The position numbers and the translations under genes were made by a program. A stretch of DNA of 64,000 bases, taken from contig CACLSS010000001.1 in the NCBI GenBank assembly GCA_902609645.1, forward strand, positions 1-64,000, in the 5' to 3' direction. This document shows positions 9,318 through 18,603 of this stretch, piece by piece. Each line of letters begins with the position of its first letter. Within the stretch, counting starts at the first letter, position 1. The stretch is from an uncultured Pelagibacteraceae bacterium. GTDB lineage: Bacteria > Pseudomonadota > Alphaproteobacteria > Pelagibacterales > Pelagibacteraceae. The notes under the pieces are model-generated. The model searched no databases. It saw only the letters and a list, made by a program, of their open reading frames with translations, and was not told the DNA's origin.

Positions 9318-10370
9318 ATGAAAAAAAATATTTTTTTCTTATTATTAATATTATTATTTTTATATAAAACACAAAATGTTTTTGCTTATCAAGATGCATT
9401 TACTGTTGATAAAATTATTATTGACGGCAAAATTAAACAAAATAATTATAAAGAGAGGTATATAGATAGAGCTTTTAGAAAGGGATTTGAAAAACTATTA
9501 AGTAATATACTTAAAATTGAAGACCAAAAAAAAATATTTAGCACTGAGTTAGCAATAATCAAATCATTAGTTCAAAGTTATAGGATTGTTGACGAACAAG
9601 AGATAGATGGAAATTATCAAGCTGAAATTTCTTTATCATTCAAAGAAGAGTCAATAAATCAATTTTTTCAAAAAAAAGGAATATCTTATTCTGCTTCACA
9701 GAGCTTTGAGACTTTAATTTATCCAATTTTCATTAAAAACTCTGAGTTACAAGTATTTTCAGGTAACAAGTTTTTTGAAGAATGGAACATGAATAAAGAA
9801 TTTGATGGGGTGAATTTTATTTTACCCGTTGAAAGTTTGGATGATCTTGTTTTTATAAAAAAAAATAAAGATGATTTAGAGGAAATAGACCTCCAGAGTC
9901 TTGTTGATAAATACGAAATTAAAAATAGCGCTATTTTAATACTAAGATATGATGAAAATAATTTAAATGTATTTATAAAAACTAATTTTAAAGGGTTTAA
10001 GAAATTAAAAAAAATAGATATTTCTGTGAAAAATTTGGATAATAATAAAGTAAGAGAAGAAACCATTTTAAAACTAAAATCAATTGTACATGACATGTGG
10101 AAAGAGCAAAATCTTATTGATGCATCCACACCCTCTTATTTGACTCTAAATGCACAATTTCGCGAACCTTACAATCTTGAAGAAGTTATAAGTAAAATTA
10201 AAAAAATAAGCATTATTAAGTCTTACAATATTCAAGAACTAAATAAAAATAATGCAAAAATAAAAATTAAATATTTAGGAAAAATAAAAAGTTTAGAAAA
10301 TTTTCTTATTCAAAGTGGATTTAGACTGAAAATTAAAGATAACAAGTGGAACTTAATTACAAAAGGATGA
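9318..10370 (+). CDS. DUF2066-family secreted protein
   Basis: This 350-residue protein has a clear signal peptide (MKKNIFFLLLILLFLYKTQN, cleavage probably after VFA), so it is exported and not obviously lipidated. The mature part starts with a strand-rich segment (AFTVDKIIIDGKI) and a helical FRKGFEKLLSN block, matching the start of DUF2066 proteins. These commonly sit between purM and hda in proteobacteria, as here. No catalytic residues are recognisable and no function is known for the family. It is four bases upstream of the Hda-like gene and likely co-transcribed with it. Confidence 0.68.
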   Translation: MKKNIFFLLLILLFLYKTQNVFAYQDAFTVDKIIIDGKIKQNNYKERYIDRAFRKGFEKLLSNILKIEDQKKIFSTELAIIKSLVQSYRIVDEQEIDGNYQAEISLSFKEESINQFFQKKGISYSASQSFETLIYPIFIKNSELQVFSGNKFFEEWNMNKEFDGVNFILPVESLDDLVFIKKNKDDLEEIDLQSLVDKYEIKNSAILILRYDENNLNVFIKTNFKGFKKLKKIDISVKNLDNNKVREETILKLKSIVHDMWKEQNLIDASTPSYLTLNAQFREPYNLEEVISKIKKISIIKSYNIQELNKNNAKIKIKYLGKIKSLENFLIQSGFRLKIKDNKWNLITKG

Positions 10371-10373
10371 GAT

Positions 10374-11039
10374 ATGTCTAAACAATTAATATTTAATTTC
10401 CCTTTTAAAAAGAATTATCTTGAACAGGATTTTTATGTTTCAAAAAATAATTTTAATGCTTTCAAATTAATTGAAAGTTGGCCTAAATGGCCAAGTAGAC
10501 TGGTAAATATTTTTGGACCAAAGGGTTGTGGAAAAACCCATTTAATAAATATTTTAAAAATAAAAATTGACTCAATTGTTGTTTTATCAACAAATATATC
10601 AAGAGATATTTTAAAAGAGTATAAAACTAGAGAGTGTTTAGTAATAGATGATTTTAATAATAATATTGACGAAAAAATATTATATTCAATTATAAATCAA
10701 GCCTACCAAGATAATAAATATCTAATTATATCATCACCAAACTCAATTAAAAATATCCAAACAAAAATTAAAGACTTAGAATCTAGATTTAGTAGCTTTA
10801 TAGATATTGGTATTGATTTGCCGACAGATGAACTTATAAGGGTTATACTAACAAAAAACTTTTCGGACAAACAAATTCAAGTAAGTGAAAAAAATATTGA
10901 GTATATATTAAAAAATATTGAGAGATCTTATGAAAAAATAAATACTTTTTCAAATTCTATTGACAGTCTATCCCTTACTAAGGCACAACCTATAAAATTA
11001 CATTTAATTAAAAAAGTATTGAATGAGATAAGTGTATAA
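10374..11039 (+). CDS. hda: Hda/DnaA-like AAA+ regulator
   Basis: This 221-residue protein has a single AAA+ domain related to DnaA domain III: Walker [10 protein letters not shown] (about 47-55) and Walker B CLVIDDF (about 86-92). No DnaA DNA-binding domain follows. The N-terminus reads KQLIFNFPF, which resembles the QLxLPL-type beta-clamp binding motif of Hda. In E. coli and Caulobacter, Hda/HdaA works with the clamp to convert DnaA-ATP to DnaA-ADP after initiation. Context (purM, DUF2066) fits hda in other proteobacteria. It lies 8 bases before aspS. Confidence 0.82.
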   Translation: MSKQLIFNFPFKKNYLEQDFYVSKNNFNAFKLIESWPKWPSRLVNIFGPKGCGKTHLINILKIKIDSIVVLSTNISRDILKEYKTRECLVIDDFNNNIDEKILYSIINQAYQDNKYLIISSPNSIKNIQTKIKDLESRFSSFIDIGIDLPTDELIRVILTKNFSDKQIQVSEKNIEYILKNIERSYEKINTFSNSIDSLSLTKAQPIKLHLIKKVLNEISV

Positions 11040-11047
11040 TAAAAAAT

Positions 11048-12838
11048 ATGAATAAATACAGAACACATAATTGTTCCGAACTAAACGAAAAAAATATTGG
11101 AATAAAAATTAAATTATCTGGCTGGATACATAGAAAAAGAGACCATGGAAATTTACTTTTCATAGACATACGGGACCATTTTGGTATCACCCAATGCGTA
11201 ATAGAATATAAAGACAAGAATTTTAAAGTTTTAGAAAAGCTTAGACCAGAATCTGTAATTTTGGTTGAAGGAAAAGTAATAAAAAGATCTAAAGAAACAG
11301 AAAATAAAGATCTAAAAACAGGTTTAATAGAAATTAAAATTGAAAATATTAAAGTTTTATCTGAAGCAAATGAACTACCCTTACCTGTTTTTGGTGAGCA
11401 AGATTATCCTGAGGAAACTAGATTAAAATATAGGTTTATTGATTTAAGGAGAAATGAGATGCATAAAAACATTGAATTAAGATCTAAAATTTTATCCTTT
11501 TTGAGAACGAAAATGACTGAAAATAACTTTTTAGAATTTCAAACACCTATACTCACCGCATCAAGCCCTGAAGGAGCTAGAGACTTCCTAGTACCAAGTC
11601 GTGTCCATCCTGGAAAGTTCTATGCATTACCGCAGGCTCCACAGCAATTTAAACAAATGATAATGATTTCTGGTTTTGATAGATACTTTCAAGTTGCTCC
11701 GTGTTTTAGAGACGAAGATGGAAGGGCAGATAGAAGCCCAGGAGAACACTATCAATTAGATATGGAAATGTCTTTTGTTGAGCAAGAGGATGTTTTAAAA
11801 ACAGTTGAACCAATATTTTTTGATTTATTTAAAAAATTTGGCAAAAGTAAAAAGATAAACCAAATTCCATTTCCTAGAATTAAATACAAAGATGCTTTAA
11901 ACAAATATGGAACGGATAAGCCTGATTTAAGAAACCCTATTGAATTGGTAGACGTTACAGAGATTTTTAAGTCCAAAGAAGTTGGATTAAAAATTTTTAA
12001 AGAAATTATATCTAAAGGCGGCATAGTGAAAGCAATTCCAGTTTCTAATACACACACAAAACCAAGAAGTTTTTTTGATGGTCTTAATAACTGGGCTATT
12101 AGTGAGGGTGCAAATGGATTAGCTTATATTACTTTTGAAAAAGATGGCACTAAAATTGTTAGCAAAGGACCAATAGCAAAATTTTTTTCTGAGCAAGCTT
12201 TATTAAAATTGGTGAAACTTTGTAAAATTAATGAGAAAGACTCAATCTTTTTTGTTTGTAATAAGGAAAAGGAGGCAATTAATTTCTCTGGAATTGCAAG
12301 GCAAAAAATTGCTGAAGATTTAAAAATAATTGACAGTAATAGTTTTAAGTTTTGTTGGATTACAGATTTCCCCATGTATGAATATGATGAAAAAGAAAAG
12401 AAAATAGATTTTAGTCATAATCCGTTCTCTATGCCTCAAATAGAGATGAAAGATTTTGAAAAAACAGATCCACTTAATATTTTAGCTTATCAGTACGATC
12501 TTGTATGTAACGGTTATGAGCTTTCATCTGGTGCAATTCGAAATCATATTCCAGATTACCTTTTTAAAGTTTTCTCAAAGGTTGGTTATACAGAAAAAAT
12601 GGTTAAACAAAATTTTTCTGGAATGATAAAAGCACTATCATATGGAGCACCACCTCATGGAGGTATGGCCCCTGGTATAGATAGAATTGTTATGCTTTTA
12701 GCAAATCAAAAAAACATACGAGAAGTAACTTTGTTTCCTCTTAACCAAAATGCAGAAGATCTTTTAATGGAGGCACCATCAGAAGCTAACCAAAAACAGT
12801 TAAAAGAGCTACATATTAAGACTATAAAGAAAATTTAA
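11048..12838 (+). CDS. aspS: Aspartyl-tRNA synthetase
   Basis: This class II synthetase charges tRNA-Asp. The 596-residue length is that of the bacterial-type enzyme. An N-terminal OB-fold ([20 protein letters not shown]) is followed by the catalytic core with motif 2 [20 protein letters not shown], a GAD insertion domain (about 290-410) and motif 3 [14 protein letters not shown]. Many alphaproteobacterial AspRS also charge tRNA-Asn; gatCAB or asnS are not in this window, so that cannot be judged. It shares a TTAA with the convergent TSCPD gene, their stop codons overlapping. Confidence 0.97.
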   Translation: MNKYRTHNCSELNEKNIGIKIKLSGWIHRKRDHGNLLFIDIRDHFGITQCVIEYKDKNFKVLEKLRPESVILVEGKVIKRSKETENKDLKTGLIEIKIENIKVLSEANELPLPVFGEQDYPEETRLKYRFIDLRRNEMHKNIELRSKILSFLRTKMTENNFLEFQTPILTASSPEGARDFLVPSRVHPGKFYALPQAPQQFKQMIMISGFDRYFQVAPCFRDEDGRADRSPGEHYQLDMEMSFVEQEDVLKTVEPIFFDLFKKFGKSKKINQIPFPRIKYKDALNKYGTDKPDLRNPIELVDVTEIFKSKEVGLKIFKEIISKGGIVKAIPVSNTHTKPRSFFDGLNNWAISEGANGLAYITFEKDGTKIVSKGPIAKFFSEQALLKLVKLCKINEKDSIFFVCNKEKEAINFSGIARQKIAEDLKIIDSNSFKFCWITDFPMYEYDEKEKKIDFSHNPFSMPQIEMKDFEKTDPLNILAYQYDLVCNGYELSSGAIRNHIPDYLFKVFSKVGYTEKMVKQNFSGMIKALSYGAPPHGGMAPGIDRIVMLLANQKNIREVTLFPLNQNAEDLLMEAPSEANQKQLKELHIKTIKKI

Positions 12839-13665
12839 TTTTTACTTTTTAAATTTATTCTAACGTCACTTAAATCAACAAGTTTTTCTTCATAATTACT
12901 TCGAACAAACCCTTTGCTTGTAATATTTTTAACTATTTTCAAAAATTGATCGTCTTGATTATTTTCTTGTTCGTTTGTTCTGGTTATACCTGGTGTGTGT
13001 GCTAAATCTTCTTTTCCTAGATAAGATATTGCCAATTCCCTAAAGATATAATCCAGAATAGAAGTTGCACTAAGAATTCTGTCGTTTCCAAATACTTTTC
13101 CAGATGGTTCAAATTTTGTGTCTAAAAACGCATCTACAAATTCTTCTAGAGGCACACCGTACTGAAGACCCAATGATATTGCTATTGCAAAATTATTTGT
13201 TAATGCTTTAACAAGTTCACCTTCTTTGTTTGTATCAATAAAAATTTCGCCAATTTTACCGTCATCATATTCACCTGTGTGCAAATAAATCTTATGATCT
13301 CCAATTGTTGCTTTTTGTATATAGCCTTTTCTTCTATCAGGCATTTGGAATCTTTTTTCGTTAGACTTGTTATCATTTTTATTTATATTTTCACTTTTAT
13401 TTTTTTCTGAAAGTTTTGATTTTAATTTCGCTGCAGTGATACCCTCTTTAGAATGTGAAATTTTTAAATTTTCTATGTCCGATTTAACTTCATTTTTTCC
13501 ATCAGATTTTTTGGTTTTTCTATTATTTACAGTGACATTAACTATTTCTACTTTTCCATCTTTTCTATTATCCACTTCAGACAATGTTTTTTCATTTAGC
13601 TCATCTAACTCATGAATTATCTTAAAAGTACATGTATAATGGGTTTCTACTAAAAATTTTGACAT
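12835..13665 (-). CDS. Stand-alone TSCPD protein (C-terminal part of B12-type ribonucleotide reductase)
   Basis: This 276-residue protein closely resembles the last part of alphaproteobacterial class II reductase NrdJ, but with no catalytic domain. Residues ~1-55 ([20 protein letters not shown]) form a separate conserved block, 56-105 is Lys/Asn/Ser-rich and probably disordered, and 106-245 matches the NrdJ tail: [58 protein letters not shown]. The organism carries class I nrdAB at 58.9 kb, so this is not its reductase core. The ORF is intact, starts with ATG and is not obviously decaying. A regulatory or nucleotide-sensing role is only a guess. Confidence 0.78.
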   Translation of the reverse strand: MSKFLVETHYTCTFKIIHELDELNEKTLSEVDNRKDGKVEIVNVTVNNRKTKKSDGKNEVKSDIENLKISHSKEGITAAKLKSKLSEKNKSENINKNDNKSNEKRFQMPDRRKGYIQKATIGDHKIYLHTGEYDDGKIGEIFIDTNKEGELVKALTNNFAIAISLGLQYGVPLEEFVDAFLDTKFEPSGKVFGNDRILSATSILDYIFRELAISYLGKEDLAHTPGITRTNEQENNQDDQFLKIVKNITSKGFVRSNYEEKLVDLSDVRINLKSKN

Positions 13666-13684
13666 AATTTTTCCTCAATGTTTG

Positions 13685-13712
13685 TTGAAAGTAATTATGT
13701 TTTAGATATATA
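13685..13712 (+). promoter_or_regulatory. Candidate promoter upstream of NDUFA12 gene
   Basis: TTGAAA and TATATA are separated by 16 bases in the divergent gap between the TSCPD gene and the NDUFA12 gene, about 70 bases before the latter. The spacing and sequence fit a sigma70 promoter; chance matches are common at this base composition. Confidence 0.35.
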
Positions 13713-13722
13713 CGATAAAGAT

Positions 13723-13762
13723 ATTGTGTCTATTAATATTTTAATACAATTTGAAATTGTGT
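13723..13762 (+). repeat. Two ATTGTGT direct repeats 33 bases apart
   Basis: ATTGTGT occurs at 13723-13729 and 13756-13762 between divergent genes. Read on the other strand each begins ACACAAT, the left half of an NrdR-type box; the first continues as ACACAATATC. This may be a regulator site for the TSCPD gene, but the right halves fit poorly. Confidence 0.25.
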
Positions 13763-13783
13763 GGATTTAATTATTTAAAAAAA

Positions 13784-14140
13784 ATGATAAAACAAATTTT
13801 TACTTGGTGGAATTATCAAACTTTTGGAACATTTCTTTATACGCTTTTTTTTGGAAAATTTGTGGGAAAAGACAACTCAGGTAATAAATATTATGAAAAC
13901 AACAAAGGCAAGAGATGGGTAATTTATAACGGTGAAATTAATGCATCAAAAATAGAATCAGACTGGTATCAGTGGATACATTATCAAATAGATACCAATC
14001 CATCAAAAGTAAAAGTTTCAAAACATTCATGGCAGAGACCACATTCTGACAACAAAACAGGAACTGAAAAAGCATACAGACCAAATAAAATAACTAAAAA
14101 AAATAAAGATTTCAAAAAATATGAAAGTTGGAAACCATAG
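13784..14140 (+). CDS. NDUFA12-family complex I accessory subunit
   Basis: This is the alphaproteobacterial counterpart of the mitochondrial complex I subunit NDUFA12 (B17.2), which sits on the peripheral arm of NADH dehydrogenase. Typical features are WWNYQTFGTFLYT, GNKYYENNKGKRWVIYNG and ESDWYQWIHYQIDTNP, then a basic tail with PNKITKKNKDFKKYESWKP. The ORF track begins at a TTG; the ATG at 13784 gives 118 residues, matching the family. The DUF2155 gene starts inside its 3' end (20-base overlap), a pairing conserved in alphaproteobacteria. Confidence 0.88.
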   Translation: MIKQIFTWWNYQTFGTFLYTLFFGKFVGKDNSGNKYYENNKGKRWVIYNGEINASKIESDWYQWIHYQIDTNPSKVKVSKHSWQRPHSDNKTGTEKAYRPNKITKKNKDFKKYESWKP

Positions 14141-14624
14141 AATTTTATATATATTAGTTTTATTTATGCTTTGCTACTCAAAGGTTTTTTCTCAAGAAAA
14201 ATTAGAATTAGAAAATATTCAACCATCTTTTGAGACAACGTTGGAGTCACAAAATTTAAATAATGAAAAAGAAATTAATACCTCTAAACTAAAGTCTAAA
14301 ATCCCACAAAAAATATCTACTGGCTCTGTAATTGTTAAATTTAAAGCTTTAGACAAAATTACTGCAAAAACATCAACTATAAACATACCTTTAGGAAAAA
14401 AGAAAAAATTTGGCTATTTAGAAATTTTTCCTAAAAAATGTGTACTTTCAACCTCAGATAATAGCAAAGGTGTTGTTGCCTACATACAAGTAAAAGATTT
14501 ATCCGATAAAAGAGACGATAAAGTTTTCGTATTTAATGGATGGACTTTTTCCTCAAGTGTAACACTAAGAACATTTGATCATCCAGTGTATGATTTATGG
14601 TTAACAGGCTGCGAAAATATTTAA
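14121..14624 (+). CDS. DUF2155-family periplasmic protein
   Basis: This 167-residue protein has a signal peptide (VGNHRILYILVLFMLCYSKV, cut after FS). The C-terminal half carries the DUF2155 pattern: LDKITAKTSTINIPLGKKKKFG, a conserved Cys, and the ending FNGWTFSSSVTLRTFDHPVYDLWLTGC. Nearly all alphaproteobacteria have this gene next to the NDUFA12 homologue, which suggests a role tied to complex I or the envelope, but no function is established. It ends directly against the metC start. Confidence 0.8.
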   Translation: MKVGNHRILYILVLFMLCYSKVFSQEKLELENIQPSFETTLESQNLNNEKEINTSKLKSKIPQKISTGSVIVKFKALDKITAKTSTINIPLGKKKKFGYLEIFPKKCVLSTSDNSKGVVAYIQVKDLSDKRDDKVFVFNGWTFSSSVTLRTFDHPVYDLWLTGCENI

Positions 14625-15800
14625 ATGAAACCTACTGATATTACAAAACTTAAACATCTAGCGCAGGATAAAATATCTAGATCTGCGAATCCTGCAATTG
14701 TAAGAAATTCCACTGTATTTTTTAAAAATATGCAGGAGCTTATCAAACAAGAAGATTTGGTAAAAAGGGGTACTAAAGTAAATTTTTATGAGTATGGAAG
14801 AGCAGGTAGTCAAACGACAATTGCTCTTGAAAACTTTATCTCTGAATTAGAGGGTGCTTACAGAACCTTTTTAACTTCAACAGGTTTTGGGTCAATTGCC
14901 CTCGCTATAATGAGTATTTGTAGACCAGGGGACGAAATAGTTGTTACTGATGCAGTATACGCACCAACTAGAATGATAACCTCGAAATTATTAAAGGAAT
15001 TTCGTATAAAAACTCATTTTTATAATCCTGAAAATTTAAAAAGTTTAAAAAATAAAATTAACAAAAAAACAAAAATGTTATTTATTGAAAATCCAGGTAG
15101 TAATACATTTGAGTTCCAAGACCTTTCAGAAATTATTAAAATCGCAAAAAAGAATAAAATTTTCACTGCAATAGATAATACTTGGGGCACGCCCTTTTTA
15201 ATAAAACCATTAAAATTAGGATTTGACATGTCAGTATCATCAGGAACGAAATATTTATCTGGTCACTCTGACGTTATGCTTGGTACTTTAGCAGTAAATA
15301 AAAAGGTTTATGATAAAGTTAAATTTTGTAATAAACTTCTAGGTTATAGAGCATCACCAGACGATGCTTACTTAGTTTTAAGAGGATTAAGAACACTTGA
15401 TATAAGGTTAAAAAAGCACGAAGAAAACACAAAAAAAATTGTTAGTTTTTTAAAGAAAGAAAATAAAATAAAAGAAATACTTTACCCATATAAAAAGGGC
15501 ACTGATAATTATTCTAATTGGAAAAAATACTATTCAGGATCAACAGGTTTATTTTCTGTGTTGATTTATTCAAAAAATAGAAACTCGGTGTTTAAGTTTA
15601 TAAATTCACTTAAATTTTTTGGGATAGGACAGAGTTGGGGTGGTTTTGAAAGTTTAGTTTTATATCAAAGTCATATACTTCAACGTGTTTATAAAAAGTA
15701 TATTAAACCCAATCATCATTTAGTCAGATTTCATATAGGTTTAGAAGATCCTAAAGATTTGATTGAAGATTTAAAAAAAGCTATTAAAAAGATTAGATGA
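14625..15800 (+). CDS. metC: Cystathionine beta-lyase (PLP, Cys/Met metabolism)
   Basis: This fold-type I PLP enzyme of the Cys/Met metabolism family has 391 residues. The PLP lysine lies in SVSSGTKYLSGHSDVMLG (about residue 210). YEYGRAGSQTTIALENFISE and IENPGSNTFEFQD are typical of the alphaproteobacterial MetC branch, which cleaves cystathionine to homocysteine, pyruvate and ammonia. Other members (gamma-lyase, gamma-synthase) share these motifs, so exact substrate is inferred. It starts immediately after the DUF2155 stop and overlaps the MFS gene by 4 bases (ATGA). Confidence 0.85.
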   Translation: MKPTDITKLKHLAQDKISRSANPAIVRNSTVFFKNMQELIKQEDLVKRGTKVNFYEYGRAGSQTTIALENFISELEGAYRTFLTSTGFGSIALAIMSICRPGDEIVVTDAVYAPTRMITSKLLKEFRIKTHFYNPENLKSLKNKINKKTKMLFIENPGSNTFEFQDLSEIIKIAKKNKIFTAIDNTWGTPFLIKPLKLGFDMSVSSGTKYLSGHSDVMLGTLAVNKKVYDKVKFCNKLLGYRASPDDAYLVLRGLRTLDIRLKKHEENTKKIVSFLKKENKIKEILYPYKKGTDNYSNWKKYYSGSTGLFSVLIYSKNRNSVFKFINSLKFFGIGQSWGGFESLVLYQSHILQRVYKKYIKPNHHLVRFHIGLEDPKDLIEDLKKAIKKIR

Positions 15801-17029
15801 AATCAAAATTTTTTCCAAACAAAACGGCATTAATAACTTTAGTGGCCGCTTGCTTTGTAGTTAATGTAACAATGGGGGTTAGACAAACTTTCGGTTTATT
15901 TTCTGGTGATTTTGAAATTGATTGCGGAATCTCCAACACAGAGTTCGGTCTTGCTATTGCTTTGCATGCTTTGATATGGGGTATTGTAACACCTGTTTTT
16001 GGAAGATTTGCTGACAAACATGGTGGAAGTAAAATGGTTATATTTACTTTAATTATTTATGGTGTTGGAGTTTTAGCTTTAGGAAATAATTTTAACACAG
16101 GCACATGGTTTCAAATAAATCTTGGTTTGATGGTTGGTATTGGTTTAGGCGGGGCTGCAGGAACAATTTTAGCTCCAGTTGTCACAAAACATTTTCCAAA
16201 TCAGAGCCGGGGTAAAGCAGCTGGTTATGTTACCGCTTTTGGTGGATTAGGAATGTTTATATTTCCTGTCCTAACAAAATATTTAATGGTCGAAGTAGGT
16301 TGGCAAAGTACTTTTACAGTATTTGCTATAATTATATTTATAATGTGTATTCCAGGATTATTTCTAAAAAAACCTGAAGGTCAAAACGAAAATGTTGATT
16401 TAAAAAAAGAGCCTGAAAAAAGTGATAATGTAATTACAGTTTTAAAAGAGTCTTTTGCACATAAAGGTTTTAGATTATTAGTTTTAGGCTTTTTTGTTTG
16501 TGGATTTCAAATTACATTAGTTGCTACCCACGTTCCAAGATATGTGCAAGATAGAGGACTCGACGATTGGACAGGCTTTGCAATTCTATCATTAATTGGA
16601 TTATTTAATATTATTGGTGTTTTAATAATGGGTTACTTAAGTGATAAATATAGTAAAAAAATGCTCTTATCTGGGTTATATTTTTTTAGAGCAATATCTA
16701 TAATGCTATTTATATTTTTACCTCCATCAAACATTTCAGCTATTGCTTTTGGAATAACTTTTGGACTTTTGTGGCTTGCCACTGTACCTGCAACAAACGG
16801 TATTGTAGCTCAGGTATTTGGTGCAAAAAATCTTTCAATGCTTTTTGGTATAGTATTTTTAAATCATCAAATTGGATCCTTCCTAGGCGCATATTTAGGC
16901 GGAGTGTTCTACGATATTTTTGGAAATTTTGACTACGCATGGTATCTAGCGATAGTTTTATCTTTTGTAGCCACATTGCTGCACCTTCCAATAGACGAGA
17001 AACCAATAAGGAAAGAGGCAACAATCTAA
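15797..17029 (+). CDS. MFS transporter, oxalate/formate antiporter-like
   Basis: This is a major facilitator carrier of 410 residues with about 12 membrane segments. The loop 2-3 signature appears as GRFADKHGGSKMV, and the GLGGAAGTILAPVVTKHFP region is typical of the OFA-type monocarboxylate group. The substrate cannot be told from sequence. Translational coupling to metC (ATGA) hints at export or import of an organic acid or amino-acid product related to that enzyme, but this is only context. The MFS gene at 52898 belongs to the same broad group. Confidence 0.85.
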   Translation: MKSKFFPNKTALITLVAACFVVNVTMGVRQTFGLFSGDFEIDCGISNTEFGLAIALHALIWGIVTPVFGRFADKHGGSKMVIFTLIIYGVGVLALGNNFNTGTWFQINLGLMVGIGLGGAAGTILAPVVTKHFPNQSRGKAAGYVTAFGGLGMFIFPVLTKYLMVEVGWQSTFTVFAIIIFIMCIPGLFLKKPEGQNENVDLKKEPEKSDNVITVLKESFAHKGFRLLVLGFFVCGFQITLVATHVPRYVQDRGLDDWTGFAILSLIGLFNIIGVLIMGYLSDKYSKKMLLSGLYFFRAISIMLFIFLPPSNISAIAFGITFGLLWLATVPATNGIVAQVFGAKNLSMLFGIVFLNHQIGSFLGAYLGGVFYDIFGNFDYAWYLAIVLSFVATLLHLPIDEKPIRKEATI

Positions 17030-17050
17030 AGTTGTGTTTATTTATTTTAA

Positions 17051-17078
17051 TTGTTTAATTTTTTAAATTTATTATAAG
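17051..17078 (+). promoter_or_regulatory. Candidate promoter for CADD gene
   Basis: TTGTTT and TATAAG with a 16-base spacer lie 21 bases ahead of the start codon, and are followed by a strong ribosome site (GGAGG) 6 bases before the ATG. The short leader argues for a dedicated promoter after the MFS gene. Confidence 0.4.
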
Positions 17079-17098
17079 TACTTCTAACGGAGGAAAAT

Positions 17099-17764
17099 AT
17101 GTTTTCAAAACAATTAAATGAAAAATTAGACAAATACCATTTACTAAAGCATCCTTTTTACAAAGCTTGGAATGAAGGTAAATTAACTAGAGAAGTAATC
17201 AAAGATTATGCAGAACAATACTATCAACATGTTAAGGCTTTTCCGAGATATATCAGTGCGACCCATTCTCTTTGTGAAGATATTAAAAAAAGAAAAATTC
17301 TTTTAGAAAATCTTCAGGACGAAGAAAATAAAGATGCAGATCATCCAAAGCTCTGGAAAAACTTTGCATTAGCTATGGGAGCAGATTCTGAAAAAATAGA
17401 AAAAGTTAAACAGGATTGGTTTACTAAGGAAATGATAGATAATTTCTTTAAACAGGCTAGGCTTTCATATGCGGAAGGACTAGCATCACTTTATACATAC
17501 GAAAGACAAATTCCAGAAATTGCAGAGACGAAGATTCAAGGTCTAAAAAAATTTTATGGAGTTAATACTAAAGAAGGTTTAGAGTTTTTCGAAGCTCACA
17601 AAGCAGCTGATGTTATTCACAGAGTTGAGTGTGAAAAATTATTAGATGGTTTATCAAAAGATGAGCAAGAAAAAGCAGAGCAAGCTTCTATATATACAGC
17701 AAGATATCTTTGGAACTTTTTAAGTGGAATGGTTTCCAAACATAAATTACAAGTAGCTGCTTAA
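17099..17764 (+). CDS. CADD-family p-aminobenzoate-forming protein
   Basis: This 221-residue heme-oxygenase-fold di-iron protein is related to PqqC/TenA and to the Chlamydia protein CADD (CT610), which makes p-aminobenzoate for folate from one of its own tyrosines. HPFYKAWNEGKL and YAEQYYQHVKAFPRYISA are the family hallmark. Aligning by eye to CADD numbering as I recall it, the iron ligands correspond to E75, H82, E135, H167, D171 and H174, the sacrificed tyrosine to Y21, and the amino-donor lysine to K145; all are present. This supports an active pABA enzyme rather than PqqC; no pqq genes are nearby. It has its own strong ribosome site. Confidence 0.85.
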   Translation: MFSKQLNEKLDKYHLLKHPFYKAWNEGKLTREVIKDYAEQYYQHVKAFPRYISATHSLCEDIKKRKILLENLQDEENKDADHPKLWKNFALAMGADSEKIEKVKQDWFTKEMIDNFFKQARLSYAEGLASLYTYERQIPEIAETKIQGLKKFYGVNTKEGLEFFEAHKAADVIHRVECEKLLDGLSKDEQEKAEQASIYTARYLWNFLSGMVSKHKLQVAA

Positions 17765-17765
17765 G

Positions 17766-18569
17766 TTATTTAATATTTAAAACTGTCATTGGATCTAAAC
17801 GGGTACCAAACCAATTAAGTCTTACATCAAGGTGGGCACCCGTGGATCTTCCCGTTGAACCTACTGTACCTATTATTTCTCCTTGTTTAACTTTCTGACC
17901 TTTTTTGACATAAATATTTTGCATATGCATATACAAGGTTGATATTCCATGGCCATGATCAAAAATTAATGTTCCACCTGTATAAAATAGATCTGGCTCA
18001 ACCATTGTTGCTGTTCCATCAAGCATTGCTTTAATTTCCGTACCCTCTTTAGCTGCAAAATCGATTCCATAGTGAGGCCATTTTGGTTTTCCATTCAAAA
18101 TTCTTTGACTACCATAAACACCAGTAATAATCGCATTATCTAATGGTGGTATAAATTTTTTTTTAAAAAAAGTTAAGTTGGTTTCTACTGATCTTGCTTT
18201 TGATATTATTTTATTCTCTCTTTTAATTCTTTCATATAACTCTTTTGGTGGTGTTACTTTCTTTTCAGGAAGCCCATCAATTTTTTGAATTTGATACTCT
18301 CTTTTTTGAACTTTTTTTACAAATTTTTCCTTTTTTCCCTTACTTTCTTTGGTTATCACAATGTCAAATTTTCTATCTCTGTCAATGCCAAAGGCAAAAA
18401 AACCGTCCGAGGATACTTTTATTTGTTTTTTATCTATCCAAATTTTTGAATTTGGTTCAGTTTTACCGATAATAAAGTGTCCTTGTCTGAATTTTCCCTC
18501 AAAATCTATTGCAAATGCATTTGAAGCAAAAAATATTATTAATAGTAACAATATGATGTTTCTTATCAT
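17766..18569 (-). CDS. M23-family (LytM) periplasmic protein with altered zinc motif
   Basis: This 267-residue protein has a signal peptide (1-20, ending FAIDF) and a C-terminal M23/LytM domain (about 150-265). It has the first motif PHYGIDFA (HxxxD), the middle His in LYMHM, and the last motif as TGAHLDVRLNW, where the usual HLH is HLD. In LytM the second His of HxH is a zinc ligand, so Asp replaces it here. It may still bind metal, or be a non-catalytic activator like EnvC/NlpD. The FIPPLDNAIITGVYG start and WFGTRLDPMTVL end match an alphaproteobacterial endopeptidase group. It converges with the CADD gene. Confidence 0.85.
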   Translation of the reverse strand: MIRNIILLLLIIFFASNAFAIDFEGKFRQGHFIIGKTEPNSKIWIDKKQIKVSSDGFFAFGIDRDRKFDIVITKESKGKKEKFVKKVQKREYQIQKIDGLPEKKVTPPKELYERIKRENKIISKARSVETNLTFFKKKFIPPLDNAIITGVYGSQRILNGKPKWPHYGIDFAAKEGTEIKAMLDGTATMVEPDLFYTGGTLIFDHGHGISTLYMHMQNIYVKKGQKVKQGEIIGTVGSTGRSTGAHLDVRLNWFGTRLDPMTVLNIK

Positions 18570-18603
18570 TTAATAATGTAAATTATATTGCATATTATAA
18601 CTA

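Noticed and set aside
12835-13665. Broken nrdJ pseudogene
   Set aside because: The ORF is intact, has its own start and a distinct N-terminal block, and there is no leftover catalytic sequence upstream.
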